In this document: piece by piece, positions 53,802 through 64,000 of the stretch
Layout: each line of letters begins with the position of its first letter
Numbering within the stretch: position 1 is the stretch's first letter
Origin: Cyanodermella asteris
Taxonomy: Eukaryota; Ascomycota; Lecanoromycetes; Ostropales; Stictidaceae
Direction of reading: 5' to 3'
DNA: 64,000 nt
Assembly (NCBI GenBank): GCA_900618795.1
Contig: UYJD01000005.1
Coordinates: 342,811-406,810 of the forward strand
Translations under genes and position numbers: made by a program
The notes under the pieces: generated by a model
Told to the model about the DNA's origin: nothing
What the model saw: only the letters and a program-made list of their open reading frames with translations
Databases searched by the model: none

Positions 53802-55050
53802 TCAGACAAGACCCACCACAGCGTCAACAATAAACGGCGTGATGAATTGTTGGGGGAATCGATCCCAAACATGAAAAAAGCAGGCATGATCCATTGAGCT
53901 CTCGTTAGCGATACGGGACAACTTGTCATTGAGAAACCTAAGTGCATCTTCGTAAGACGCCCCGGAATATTCCGGAAAGTGTTGACTCAGTGGACTGGCT
54001 GGCAATTTTTCCTTGAATCGATCTGCTTTGGTGAAAATGACAAACAAGGCCGCTCATCTAAACAGAGGAGATCTAACCACTGCCTCGAAGACTCCGAAAG
54101 CCTCGTGCAGCATGGTTCTGTCGTCGACTACAGTCTGGTCGTAGCACGAAACGTCGACGGGCCAGATTACACATGTTGGGTGCTGGAATTGGTGTAGCCG
54201 CTTCCGGCGCTCGCCCCTGGTGATTCCGAGATCCACGACCTCCAACGACCAGATGTGACGATGTCTTGGAATTCGAAACATCTTTGCATTGGTGCCGAGA
54301 CCATGATGATTGTGGGAGTACAAAATGTCTGCTTTCGTAGGCAAGTACCAGGGTGCTAGTATCCTCCTTGCATTGGCAAAGAAACTGCTTTGAATTAGTC
54401 TCAATACGGCACGTTGCCAGGTAATCTCTCACTTACTACACCGAGCGGTCTGGGATATCTTGCTCATAACTGGGTCGGTTTTGAGCGATGAATTGACGGA
54501 TTTGGCTGGCGCTCGACAGTTTCAGGATGGCTTCGCTGACTTCAGCTGACATCTGGTATCCACGAGTAAAGGGAAATGAAGCGTCCATAACGATTTGTAC
54601 ATGCTCCTTCAGTCCGCTGTCGCTAAGATCTATGCCTTCATACCCCATGACTTTGAGGAGACTGTGCATGTCGTCACTCAGATTGAGGTGTATTGTGGAC
54701 CGAAATCTGAGGAGTTCCTCATGGGAATATGGTCCGCAGAGATTTAATTCCAGATCTTGCATCACGGTTTCCTTCCCAGCACCGTGCACCCCGAAAACAA
54801 GCGCCCTCATATTTCCACGATTTGGACGGCGTTGCAACGATATTTGCTTCTCAATGTCGGCGTTGCGCTCTCGAGCAACGCCGGTATCAACTATGTGATC
54901 CGTGCTAGGTATAAAGCTCAGCACAGCACCCCAGAATCCCCTGGATCGTGCTTTGCACCCTGGTGATGTCGACCTATTAAAAACACGATCGTTTTGGGAG
55001 TCGTTGCTGCGACGACTGGTGCAGGGCGCCAACTTTGTTGGGCTGGGCAT
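53802..55050 (-). pseudogene. Highly divergent G-protein alpha-like gene with one in-frame stop
   Basis: Exons 55050-54437 and 54384-53802 (52-base intron, GTAAGT...GCAG). The order of G-alpha elements is kept: MRALVFGVHGAGKETVMQDL (P-loop), YFFANARRILAPWYLPTKAD (switch I approach), LEVVDLGITRGERRKRLHQF (switch II), CVIWPVDVSCYDQ and VIFTKADRFKEKL (base recognition). Key residues deviate: the GGQ of switch II is GIT, losing the catalytic Gln; NKxD is TKAD; and there is no N-terminal myristoylation site. After residue 314 (...VVRSPLFR) a TGA at 54054-54056 interrupts; the same frame continues 83 codons to FITPFIVDAVVGLV. A Cys or Trp codon differs by one base. The remaining frame is clean, so the stop is recent or a sequence error. 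Confidence 0.75.
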
Positions 55051-55902
55051 GGTTTGACCAGGTTTGAGGACAGAGCATGCGCTGCTTTGTATGCCGGACA
55101 GACTGCTCTGCTTCACGGTACTCGCGGCTTCAGCTTTCGAGTCGCGTCCTTGACAGGTCCCACGCCAGGCTCAATGGCGAATCAAATTACTCATGCAGAG
55201 CACAAAGAGTGTCGAAATGTAACATTATGGCTGCATACAAATAATTAAAAAGCGCGTACTTGGGAGATCTTCTCGAGCTTGGCTGTGTTTGAAGGGGATA
55301 GATGTAAAATGTGCACAAGATAAGAAGAACTTTTTCGAAAGACAAATACGTGGGTGAAAAATGCCTGACAACGTGCCCTGTACAAGCTTTGGCCAGTCTC
55401 ATGGCCACCTGTTTAGCTAAGCTGCGTCAAGGGAACGGCTTCTGAAGTACTATCAGCGACCAATCAATAGGCAAAAAGATGATCTTGTATCGCGTGACCG
55501 ATGACCACGATCGAGTGCTGAGGAGCAAACGAACCGCAGTATTGTCCGGTATTTTGTCTTCGTGTAGGCAGAATCAATCAGGAGCTCTTTGTAGAACTTG
55601 CGAGATTCAGTTCTGGCGAAGTCCTGGTAGAGCGGGCTGATACAGGTCTTTGCGGACGTGCTTTATCACAACCCTGCCTACCTACTTGTCGAAGTAGACT
55701 TGTCAGCACTGCGAAACATACATGAGAGTGCTCATAGCAGTAGTTATGAGCGTAATTTTGGCACGATCTAGGTGGTCATGGGACCGTGATGATACTGAAG
55801 TTAGTCGCGGTCAAGGAAAATAGAGAAGTACGTGTTCCTGTCGGTCCGGCGCGGGGGACTATAAGTGGAGGTTAGAAAGAGGAGGCCCAGCAAGTTTAGC
55901 TG
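55051..55902. other. Intergenic upstream of NSE2
   Basis: About 850 bases between divergent starts, without a supported gene. Confidence 0.5.
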
Positions 55903-57486
55903 ATGAATCCCGGGGACGACTCCGCTATACGACCCTCGAACGCGTTCCGGCGCGTCCCCCTGGGCCGAGACCAAGATCAGGCTCATGATCAGATACTCTC
56001 AACAAGCAGGCTTGTGACTACCATGTCGTCCAGACACAGATCAAATAGAGCTTCGGCAACACCTGCGACTGTACGCCAACGTTCCACGGCCCAATCAACC
56101 CAGGAGCCTGTAACACAGGACCTTGGGCCTTTCCGTTATGTCCCTCCCTCAGCGCCGCTCAATGCCACGGCTATTTCTGAACTGGAACGTCTTCGCGCCC
56201 CGTCTGATCTCGCAAAGAAGATCAAAGATCTGCAAGATCACGCTGTCGACCATCTCACTACGTCGTCAACAAGCATTCACGAAAGGGCACGCACGCGGAA
56301 TGAAGAGGTGGTGAAGTTGCAAACGCGGATTCGCAGATTGGACGAGGGTCATTCCTCGCAGATACAGTCGAGCGGTGCGCGGGATGGAGAGGGGGATGAG
56401 GACGTCGACGAAGATGAGAACGCCAGGATGAGGCGGAGGACCGTCGAGCTCTTGCAAGAGGAAGAGCCCTACTCGACTCAGCTTCAGCAAAAGGCACAGG
56501 AGTCGACTGCCGAAGCGGAGGCCAAACTACGAAGCGTCATCGATCAACAAGTAAAACAAAAAACGCGAGAGCAGGTTCTGTCTGAAGTCAGTGGAAACGT
56601 AGTGAGAGGTGAGGGTAGGGTGGCCGCAACGCAAAGCACACTTGGGGCAAGCCAGTTCCGAACACAGCCCGACTTGAATGATGATGACGATGGAGAGGCT
56701 GGCGGTGACGCATCTGGACAGGCGACAAGTGTGTTGGACACGCTGAAGCGGAAATTCGAAGAGGAGGATTCCAGATACGAAGCCAGGACGATGCGACAAC
56801 GATATGCGCAACATAACGACTACGTTGGCTTCAAGCGGAGTGTGCATGACGCTATTCATAACGAGGATGGTGTACGACTGCCACACGCTAACCAATGGTT
56901 TCCGAGCGAGCCGGGCGACGAGGACGATGTTGAGATGCAGGGAACGGATACTCCGAACGATGGCGACTCGGAGGTCGAGGTTGCAAGAGAAATCATAAGC
57001 ACAAAGTGTCCCATCACGCTCATGGAGATGACGACTGTGCTCACCTCGCCCTGTGACCACAACTTCGAGGCCACAGCCATCAAAGAAATGATTTCAAGGA
57101 GTCCAGATCGCGAACCAGTGCCGTCTCAGAGCCAACGCAGAGGCGCTCCACTCGGGGCTAGGATCATCCGTTGTCCCGTAGCAACCTGCAATACTAGGTT
57201 CACAGAACGCGACTTGCGGATCGACAAGATAATGCGACGGAAGATCGCCCGTCGTCAGGAACAGAACCGGCTTGCCGAGGAGGGAGGTGATGATTTTGAT
57301 GACTCTAGACGACGGGCAGTGTCGGTCTGCGATGACGGTTCCAGACCGAGTAACACAGCGAGGGAAAGCACGGCTCGACGAGTCAAGCCTGAGCCGCGAA
57401 GCTCGATGGCGCCCAGAGGGACATTACCCAGACACAGTAGCTCCGGCATTGACGACGATGAGGACGATGAGATGGACGAAGGCTGA
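55903..57486 (+). CDS. NSE2: SUMO E3 ligase Nse2/Mms21 of the Smc5/6 complex
   Basis: Single-exon frame of 527 residues from ATG 55903; a second in-frame ATG at 56023 (MSSRHRSNRASATPATVRQR) gives 487 residues and looks like the more natural start. The first 250 residues are largely helical and charged (LAKKIKDLQDHAVDHL, RRRTVELLQEEEPYS), the arm that contacts Smc5. The C-terminal SP-RING is clear: TKCPITLMEM, SPCDHNFEATAI, IIRCPVATCN, with the Cys-Cys-His-Cys pattern. An acidic and Arg-rich tail follows. It attaches SUMO to chromatin proteins during DNA repair in the nucleus. No lesion. Confidence 0.9.
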   Translation: MNPGDDSAIRPSNAFRRVPLGRDQDQAHDQILSTSRLVTTMSSRHRSNRASATPATVRQRSTAQSTQEPVTQDLGPFRYVPPSAPLNATAISELERLRAPSDLAKKIKDLQDHAVDHLTTSSTSIHERARTRNEEVVKLQTRIRRLDEGHSSQIQSSGARDGEGDEDVDEDENARMRRRTVELLQEEEPYSTQLQQKAQESTAEAEAKLRSVIDQQVKQKTREQVLSEVSGNVVRGEGRVAATQSTLGASQFRTQPDLNDDDDGEAGGDASGQATSVLDTLKRKFEEEDSRYEARTMRQRYAQHNDYVGFKRSVHDAIHNEDGVRLPHANQWFPSEPGDEDDVEMQGTDTPNDGDSEVEVAREIISTKCPITLMEMTTVLTSPCDHNFEATAIKEMISRSPDREPVPSQSQRRGAPLGARIIRCPVATCNTRFTERDLRIDKIMRRKIARRQEQNRLAEEGGDDFDDSRRRAVSVCDDGSRPSNTARESTARRVKPEPRSSMAPRGTLPRHSSSGIDDDEDDEMDEG

Positions 57487-57636
57487 GATGAGGAACGTTA
57501 GATACCTAGATACGACTGCATATTGCATTCTCAGTTCTCAAGTACATACAAAGCAAATTTCCAATCTTTCCTGCCGCCACCAAGACATTTATCACCAGTA
57601 GCCATCTGCTCAGCCCATGGTTTTTCACGCACCGCC

Positions 57637-58677
57637 CTAGGGGTCATGAGCTCCACTCATCCTGAGTCGCCATTTGTCTGCCTCGGTCATCTGTACTCCA
57701 GAATCTCTCATCGACACGTCAAGATCAAGCCCACCCGGCACCTTCCCATCACCACGCCAGCCAGGGCTTTCGCCAAGTGGCATTCCATCTGCCGACAGCC
57801 TTCTAGCCTTCTCACGTTCAAAATTGCCCTTGTCATCATCCGCTGAAGCCCTGCTGTCCTCGTGCACCGGCGGTCTCTTGGCTTCCTCCTGTTTCAATTC
57901 CTCGCTTGCCGTCAGCCCGCGGTTCTTTCCCGTTTCAGTACTATGTGTGAACCAGCCGGGTCGCAGCGGCCGATAACTCTCTCGTGACACGGGCCGTTGC
58001 GACTCCTCCCTGCTCCCAGTGATACCAGCTCTGATCCTCCGTCTCATCTCTAATTCCTCTGCGCTCCATTGTGTCGCATGTATCGGATCGGGTACGGTGA
58101 ACAGCCTTCTTGCCGAGAGCTGCAACGGCCCCTTGCTCGCCGCAACCTGTGCCTCGAGATCCTCCTCCGAAGTTGAATACCCCGGCGGCGTCGCAGGCGT
58201 ACAAGTGATAGCCGGCGCTCTCTTCATCGTCGGGTCGGGAAATTTCAGCGCCTCGACCACCGACTCACGACTGTCAGGGAAAATGGACGACTTTGGTGCT
58301 TGCAGACGATCGTGGGTGAGAGACGGAATCATCATGTTGTATTTGTCGGCTCTGCGGGCAGAGCGATCGTCGGGTCGGACGCGGAAGGTCATGCGCGTGC
58401 ACCAGACCATGATTGCAATGTTGGCGAAGACGCCGATGATGGAGGCGATGATGACGCCGGCGTGGGCGCCTGGCGAGAGGGAGACTTCTTGGAAGTGGGC
58501 TGGCTCGGCGCGCTTGTAGCGCTGTGCGAAGGGTCGGCCGTAGGAGTCTCGCGTGTCGATGAAGTGGTGTATTAGGTACTGCTGTACAGTGAAGATTGAC
58601 TGGAATAAAGAGTCTGCCCCTTCTGAGGGCGCCATGTGGCCAACTAGGACTGCTGATTGAACACTCAAAGGAGCCAT
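57637..58677 (-). CDS. Single-pass membrane protein, uncharacterised
   Basis: From the ATG at 58677 the frame gives 346 residues; it opens further up only through TTG, and an ATG at 58632 is an alternative. One membrane segment is visible, AGVIIASIIGVFANIAIMVW (about residues 72-91 from the first ATG), followed by a basic stretch. The remaining 250 residues are polar and probably disordered (SEEDLEAQVAASKG, ELKQEEAKRPP), ending MTEADKWRLRMSGAHDP. This layout, short lumenal part and long cytosolic tail, is common in fungal hypothetical proteins. No family recognised. Convergent with NSE2, 150 bases apart. Confidence 0.75.
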   Translation of the reverse strand: MAPLSVQSAVLVGHMAPSEGADSLFQSIFTVQQYLIHHFIDTRDSYGRPFAQRYKRAEPAHFQEVSLSPGAHAGVIIASIIGVFANIAIMVWCTRMTFRVRPDDRSARRADKYNMMIPSLTHDRLQAPKSSIFPDSRESVVEALKFPDPTMKRAPAITCTPATPPGYSTSEEDLEAQVAASKGPLQLSARRLFTVPDPIHATQWSAEELEMRRRIRAGITGSREESQRPVSRESYRPLRPGWFTHSTETGKNRGLTASEELKQEEAKRPPVHEDSRASADDDKGNFEREKARRLSADGMPLGESPGWRGDGKVPGGLDLDVSMRDSGVQMTEADKWRLRMSGAHDP

Positions 58678-60138
58678 TCTGAGGCGTTGGACGGTGAAGT
58701 ACTTGTGTACCCAGCTTGTAAACAATACGGGGGTAGAAAGGCACTAGTTGAGAGGAAAGATTGCAAGGCTCAATGCTTGACACAGCCCTGGGTTATCTGG
58801 ATCGGACAAGGCAGCGTGATCTCGAATTTGACCAGAATGGCTTCGCCACGCAGACGACCATGAGTAGTCGTCGATGAAAACAGAGGGGTAACATTGAGAA
58901 ACGCGGAACGCGTCGACCAAATATGATTCGAAATGGGGCAAATCTTCCAAAATTTGGTTTTATGATATTGGTACTCGGTACGTGACAGCGGGTTAGCTCA
59001 ACGTTTTTGTGGCTATGGCTTCATACACTCTAACTTTTTTCCCTGGAAGCTGATTCAAAGAACCCATAATGAAAGGGCCATCGGTACGGGATCTAACAAG
59101 CCAGGGCAAGAAAGCGGAGACTCACGTAGGTCAAATGCTGGAAATCAACGAGCGCCTCCCATGACAGGTAGAGCGTCGTGGATGCGACAAGCGCCTCAAG
59201 TCCGGCTTTCACGTCAGAAATGCTGGAAACGGATGCACTTCCGACTGGCAACGCTTTCAACGAACATCCTCAGGCCGGCTCGGTGCTAAAAGGGGTCGAC
59301 AGGTCTGAGCTTGATCCTGGCCAGTGGGGGGTTGGTCTCACAAAGGAAGTAAGTGTATTCTGTGTTCGGTCCTGACGAAGTGCCGTATCTCACGTCTCAT
59401 CTTGAATTCTCAGGCGGTTACTCTGTCGGAGCTATGATATAGCGTTCGCTCGTAGCTGACAAAGACCAAAGAAGGTGGTCGAGTATGCAAAGTCCCTCTC
59501 AAAATGGTTGACGGCCATTGCGGCCAGCTTGGACCACCAGGTCCGCCTGGACTGACCATGGAACCGGCTGTTCCAGCAAAGCCATCAACTCAACCAATGC
59601 GTCTCTGCCCAGTCTACGAGCAAAACACGGTGAACATCGCGTTACGCCCAGCGCCAGACTTGCAATGCCGTATAATGCCGAACTCGGAGGATCTGAAATC
59701 AAATTTGTCCGGCAGAATTCGGGCGGCGGTTCGATGACGGAATCCGCAACAGCCGCCGACGCCGTCCGCGAGCTTATTTTATTTGTCTGGCTTCGAAATG
59801 CTTGGGCTTCACGCGCAGGAGGTTTTGTCACGTTCATTGGACTCGTATCTCTGGTTAGCGAAGCATTTGTATCGCACAAATTCCCACTATTGTCGTTATC
59901 GTGAATATTGCATTTGCGTGGACATTTCGGATTCGTTTCTACCATCTTCGGCATTAGCACGCGTTACACGAGTCAGATATCAAGGACGCATCGCAGACGA
60001 ACTGAAGCTACTTGCTGGCCTCCTCCAGAGATTGGCATTCAGGTACAAGTTGTGATAAGCATACTCCAGACATCTACATAGCCAAACACCACAAACCGTC
60101 GTTGTTTGTCCTTCACGAAGTTCAGCGGACTGAGTGCA
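58678..60138. other. 1.5-kb intergenic region upstream of the MFS gene
   Basis: No confident gene. A possible two-exon mini-ORF lies at 59220-59437 (listed separately). Confidence 0.45.
59220..59437 (+). other. Possible 50-residue two-exon ORF
   Basis: ATG 59220 opens MLETDALPTGNAFNEHPQAG; a GTAAGT donor at 59349 and a CAG acceptor at 59411-59413 would join GLTKE to AVTLSEL and a stop. The donor is strong, but no branch site or homology is evident. It may be chance. Confidence 0.2.
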
Positions 60139-62712
60139 ATGGCAGCTACAAACCCACCTCACGGACCCGACAGCAGATCTAGTACGACCACGTTATCTTC
60201 ACACCGACATGGCGGCGATCCAGAGAAGCAGGAAGTGGCGTCCTCGCCACCCACAAATGTCAGAGGCCCTAATGTCCAAGGCTCGTCAAAACAACAAAAC
60301 GGCGTCCAGGGCGACTCCGAATCAAACGGCAACGACCTCGAAAAAGCCCAAACCCACGACCCGAACTTCGAAGTCGCCTGGGATGGGCCCGACGACCCCG
60401 ATAACCCGCGCAGCATGTCCAACATGCGCAAATGGGCCATTGTGTTGATCGTCTCCTCCACCTCCACCTGCGTAACCTGCACCTCGTCCCTCTACACCTC
60501 GACCTACGCCCAAATCGAAGAAGAATTCAAGTGCTCGCGCATCGTTGCGACGCTGGGGCTCTCCTTGTTCGTCATCGGGCTAGGGCTGGGGCCCATGCTG
60601 CTGGGTCCGCTGTCCGAGTTTTACGGGCGGCGCAAGGTCTACATCGTGAGCTTAACGCTATTTCTGATCTGGTTTGCGCCGTGTGCTGCGGCGCAGAACA
60701 TTCAGACGGAGCTTGTAGGGAGATTCTTTAGTGGACTGACGGGCGCGGCGTTCTTGAGCGTCGCTGGAGGGACGGTGGGGGACATGTTTACGAGAGACAC
60801 GTTACAGGCGCCGATGATGGTGTTCACTGCAAGCCCCTTGTAAGTTTTTAGTTTTTTTTTGACGTGACCGGCGCGAATCTTACAGCATAGATCAACTGAC
60901 CCTCGTGCAGTGTTGGACCGGAAGTGGGGCCTCTGCTGGGAGGCTTCATCAACCAGTTCGCGTACTGGCGATGGTCGTTTTACGTTCTGATCATCTGGAC
61001 CGCGGTGCAGCTTCTGCTCATCATCGCCTTTGTGCCGGATACGTATCATCCAGTGCTCTTGCGCAACAAGGCGCAAAGACTGCGAAAGGAAACGGGTGAC
61101 GACCGTTGGCACGCACCGATTGAAAAGACCAAGAAGTCGATCCCACACACGATTCTGCATTCTTGCTATCGACCCTTCGTCCTCCTGTTTCTCGAGCCGA
61201 TGTGTCTGAACCTTTGCCTGTTCAGCGCATTACTACTGGGCATCCTATATCTATTCTTCGGTGCCTTCAATCAGGTGAGCGTCAGATTCAGCTCGCTGCC
61301 ACCTTTTCTAACTGGGGCCAGGTGTTTACGAATAATCATGGGTTCTCACTGTACCAGGTCGGGCTTAGTTTCCTGGGATTGCTAGTCGGTATGATGATGG
61401 CGATCGCAAGTGACCATTTGTAAGTGATTGGTCCCTGAGCTCGCGCCCAACGTTCTCTTTAGCACAGTTGAAGCAAGAGCCATGCGGTGCAACGGGCGAT
61501 ACGAGTCTCAGAGCATGTTTTGACTGACACCGAACAGCTGGCACAAGAACTATCTGAAGCTCGTCAAGAAGCACGAAGAAGCAGGCAACCCTCCCGGTAG
61601 TTCGGAGCCGGAATTTCGCCTCCCACCGGCCTTCCTTGGAGCATTCCTGGTTCCAATCGGTCTCTTCTGGTTTGGCTGGTCGACGTAAGTTCTTTCTGTG
61701 AAGGGCACAAGCGAGGGCGGTACAGAAAGGGCGCTAATTTGTGCTTCTCGCCGTCCGATGCGAAACTACTGCACGCCGATCGCCCCTCTTGTCTAGCATG
61801 CAATCTGGATTGTTCGTTCGTACCCCATGCTGCTGGGGNNNNNNNNNNNNNNNNNNNNNNNNNGGGGCTATACGACGGTGCCCGCTGACGCTGTCAGAGA
61901 TGGGGATGGGCACACTTGCTTTGCGATGGGTGATGGCACACGCTGACTTCGAATCGCGCAGATACTCATACGTCCACTGGATCGTACCGATCATTGGAAG
62001 TGCCATCTTCGGTGCTGGGTGAGTACTCCGCCTTATCCCTACCTTGTCCATGCTGTGTTCGATCCCCAGCCTGGCGCTAATCATCTGTTTCTAGTGTCAT
62101 TCTCCTCTTCTCGGCGATCTTCACATTTCTTGTAGATGCCTGTAAGCTCCAAATTACTCAAACTTCGAGGCATCAATCATGAGAGTTGGCTGACAAATAT
62201 AGACCCCACATATGCAGCAAGTGCACTGGCTGCGAATAGCTTTGCGCGATCCTCATTTGCAGCTGCATTTCCGCTCTTCGGCGTGCAAAGTAAGTTAAGA
62301 CAACGGGTGGCTGCGCGCAGAAGCATCGATGGCGTGCAGGAGATTACGATACTGACGTATGTTGTAGTGTACAACAAACTTGGCTACCAGTGGGCGACAA
62401 GTCTTCTTGCCTTCCTTACTTTGGCAAGGGCCCCGTTTCCGTAAGTCACGACGTCCATTCCAGTCCGTATATCACGCTGTGTCTAGGTTTTAGTCGCCGC
62501 TCATGGTCTGTTTGAGATGGTTTAGTCGGGTGAGATGACCGCCAGCCCCTTGCTACCGCGACCGATGCATAAGTGGCGTGTGCGACATTCCGACCTTGTG
62601 GCGTTTTGGAAGCTGGCTGGAGAATAGCACTGGCTAACAGGGGTCTAGCTTTATCTTCTTCAAATACGGCAAGCGCATACGCGGCGCAAGCCGTTTCGCA
62701 ACCTCCAAGTAG
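60139..62712 (+). CDS. MFS transporter of the DHA1 drug:H+ antiporter family
   Basis: Nine exons: 60139-60839, 60911-61274, 61322-61419, 61538-61684, 61962-62018, 62095-62141, 62203-62289, 62368-62440, 62649-62712; all phases agree and give 545 residues. After a polar N-terminus come about 12 membrane helices. Motif A is GPLSEFYGRRKVY, motif C is GPEVGPLLGGF, and ETGDDRWHAPIEK lies in the central loop. WSTYSYVHWIVPI, FLVDAYPTYAASALA and PFPFIFFKYGKRIRGASRF are typical of fungal DHA1 transporters. The last exon is easily missed because an in-frame TAA follows the eighth exon. Introns 4 (277 bases, containing the N gap) and 8 (208 bases) are unusually long. Plasma-membrane efflux of small molecules is likely; the substrate is unknown. 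Confidence 0.9.
61839..61863. other. Assembly gap, 25 N, inside an MFS intron
   Basis: The N run is flanked by GGGG on both sides, suggesting an unresolved G-tract or repeat. It lies wholly inside intron 4, so the protein is not affected. Confidence 0.95.
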
Positions 62713-64000
62713 GGTATGACAGTCATGGGCGCGTGCCACGCTAGAACAAGGCAGTGACGATCCCGCGGAGTCGCTGCGTAAGTGTTCAGCAGACATCGAG
62801 GTCGCTTCTCGTTGAGCGGGCTCACCTGGCGTGAGCAATACTAGGGCCGTGCTCATGGCAGCTGGGGAAAGTTGACAGCTGAGACACGGAATAGGGCACG
62901 GTGCACTATCCAATGCCGGCGGTCGCGACTTGTGTAAGTCGACAGACTGAGCGGTGCTGGTGGATTGAGACGCACTTCGATTGGCAAGTATGGCAATCAG
63001 GCCTTCGGCTAGCACAGGGTGGTACAGACGGGCCGGCTGCCGGCAACATCCCCGTTGACATGGAGGCCCACAAGTCCAATCAGCAGCATAAAACCCGGTT
63101 TGAAAAGCCGCCTCTCGCGCCCACCTCGCGCAGACCTCGTGTCCACTGCATCTTATTTTGTCGGACCGATATGCGAGTCGCTCGGCGGCTTTTTTATGCC
63201 CAAGCACTGGTGCTTCACCGGTAAATCCCCGTGTCTCAGTCTGACAGCTGTCCAACCGTTCGCCTACCATGGAACGGATAGGCTGGCATGCACTTTTCAG
63301 GAGCAGGACTTCGCTGAGCGGATCCCCCGAAGGTACTCGGACGGTGGACGAGCAAGGGACTGTGCCCCGTGTGACAGCAACGTGCGCAGGCAGGACATTG
63401 GGCACGTCGGCGCTTATGGCAAAACGTGTTGCGAGGGCTCGTGCGCAGCAGTAGTGAGAGGTTCAAAATGGAATATGCAGTGTCCAAATAAAGCCTTGAT
63501 GCGAGAGCAGTGTAGCGATCGCGTGCAGCATGTCGGACAATGACACGCAGATAGACCGCCCCTTGTGACCGAGACGCAGCCGTCGACAAAACAAGTACAG
63601 TCCGGCATGACCGCACGCGAATGCAGCGCAGGGCAAAGTACTGCGATGTGGTGCGCTGCGGACGATCTGTCGCGTGGATCTTGATACACGGCTGGCGTTT
63701 TCTGGAAGATGAAAGAATTATATAATAGATTGATACACCCTTGAGCGATCTCCAGGTCGCGTGACTTTATGGCGCCATTGAGTCAGATTCGAGGATTTTG
63801 AGGCCTGTCGCGAGACCAGGCAATTGACAAGGGGCGAATCCAGGGTGGAAGATGATGGCACTGTATCACAGCCTTGCGAACTCAAAGCATAGTCCACACC
63901 AGATGGATGGGAAGGGCAGCACCATCGACATCAGGCCCACAAAGTCACATGCGCAGCAATGACATTATTGCGCAGTAGATCAAGTAGGGCAGCGAGAGAG
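62713..64000. other. Downstream region without a supported gene
   Basis: No gene recognised up to the window end. A 319-codon minus-strand frame (62446-63405) crosses the MFS 3' exons and has no family character, so I do not accept it. Confidence 0.5.

Noticed and set aside
62446-63405. 319-codon minus-strand frame at the end of the MFS gene
   Set aside because: It overlaps the last MFS exon and intron in antisense, is Ser/Ala/Cys-rich with no recognisable domain, and its upstream part has no promoter-like features.

Overview
The window is nuclear DNA of a filamentous ascomycete (Pezizomycotina, probably a Dothideomycete by gene content; the class is an inference). Most genes have no intron or a few introns of about 45-70 bases with GTAAGT/GTATGT-like donors, CTAAC/CTGAC-like branch sites and CAG/TAG acceptors. 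Genes are spaced by 0.2-3 kb on both strands, with no operons. I recognised no rRNA or tRNA gene, no intact or decayed transposon or virus-like element and no CRISPR array. A run of 25 N at 61839-61863 marks an assembly gap.

Layout. 1-11.8 kb: DUG2 (glutathione degradation), a decayed NAD(P)-binding gene, FMP52 and MET10 on a divergent promoter, and a MYND-finger gene. 14-22 kb: a four-helix membrane protein, a secreted metallophosphoesterase, a SIS-domain sugar-phosphate isomerase and a secreted type-B carboxylesterase cut by one in-frame stop. 22.8-33 kb: two chromatin-remodelling genes, VPS71 (SWR1 complex) and RSC9 (RSC complex), divergent from a 351-base promoter, then a long gene-poor stretch and ATG13 (autophagy). 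34-41.7 kb: SWF1 palmitoyltransferase, an FAD monooxygenase, the ribosome-rescue GTPase HBS1 (possibly also a SKI7-like isoform) and a small protein with an I78-inhibitor-like tail. 43-53 kb is the accessory part: a subtilase-like gene, an MDR-family reductase, a truncated zinc-cluster gene, a small uncharacterised gene, a GH5 glycoside hydrolase, a cutinase-fold protein lacking its catalytic serine and histidine, and a SnoaL-like protein. 53.8-62.7 kb: a very divergent G-alpha-like gene, the SUMO ligase NSE2, a single-pass membrane protein and a nine-exon MFS transporter.

Most genes are unrelated housekeeping units. Secreted hydrolases or hydrolase-like proteins (phosphoesterase, carboxylesterase, subtilase-like, GH5, cutinase-like) suit a plant-associated or saprotrophic life style.

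The most notable pattern is the number of otherwise well-preserved genes carrying a single lesion: the carboxylesterase (one stop), the subtilase (frame break at its catalytic serine), the G-alpha-like gene (one stop) and ATG13 (17-base tandem duplication shifting the C-terminus). One NAD(P)-binding gene is heavily decayed. Either this strain is losing genes or the assembly has local errors; the reads would decide. The cutinase-like protein is different: it keeps an intact frame but has lost its catalytic residues, so it is a good candidate for a secreted pseudoenzyme.
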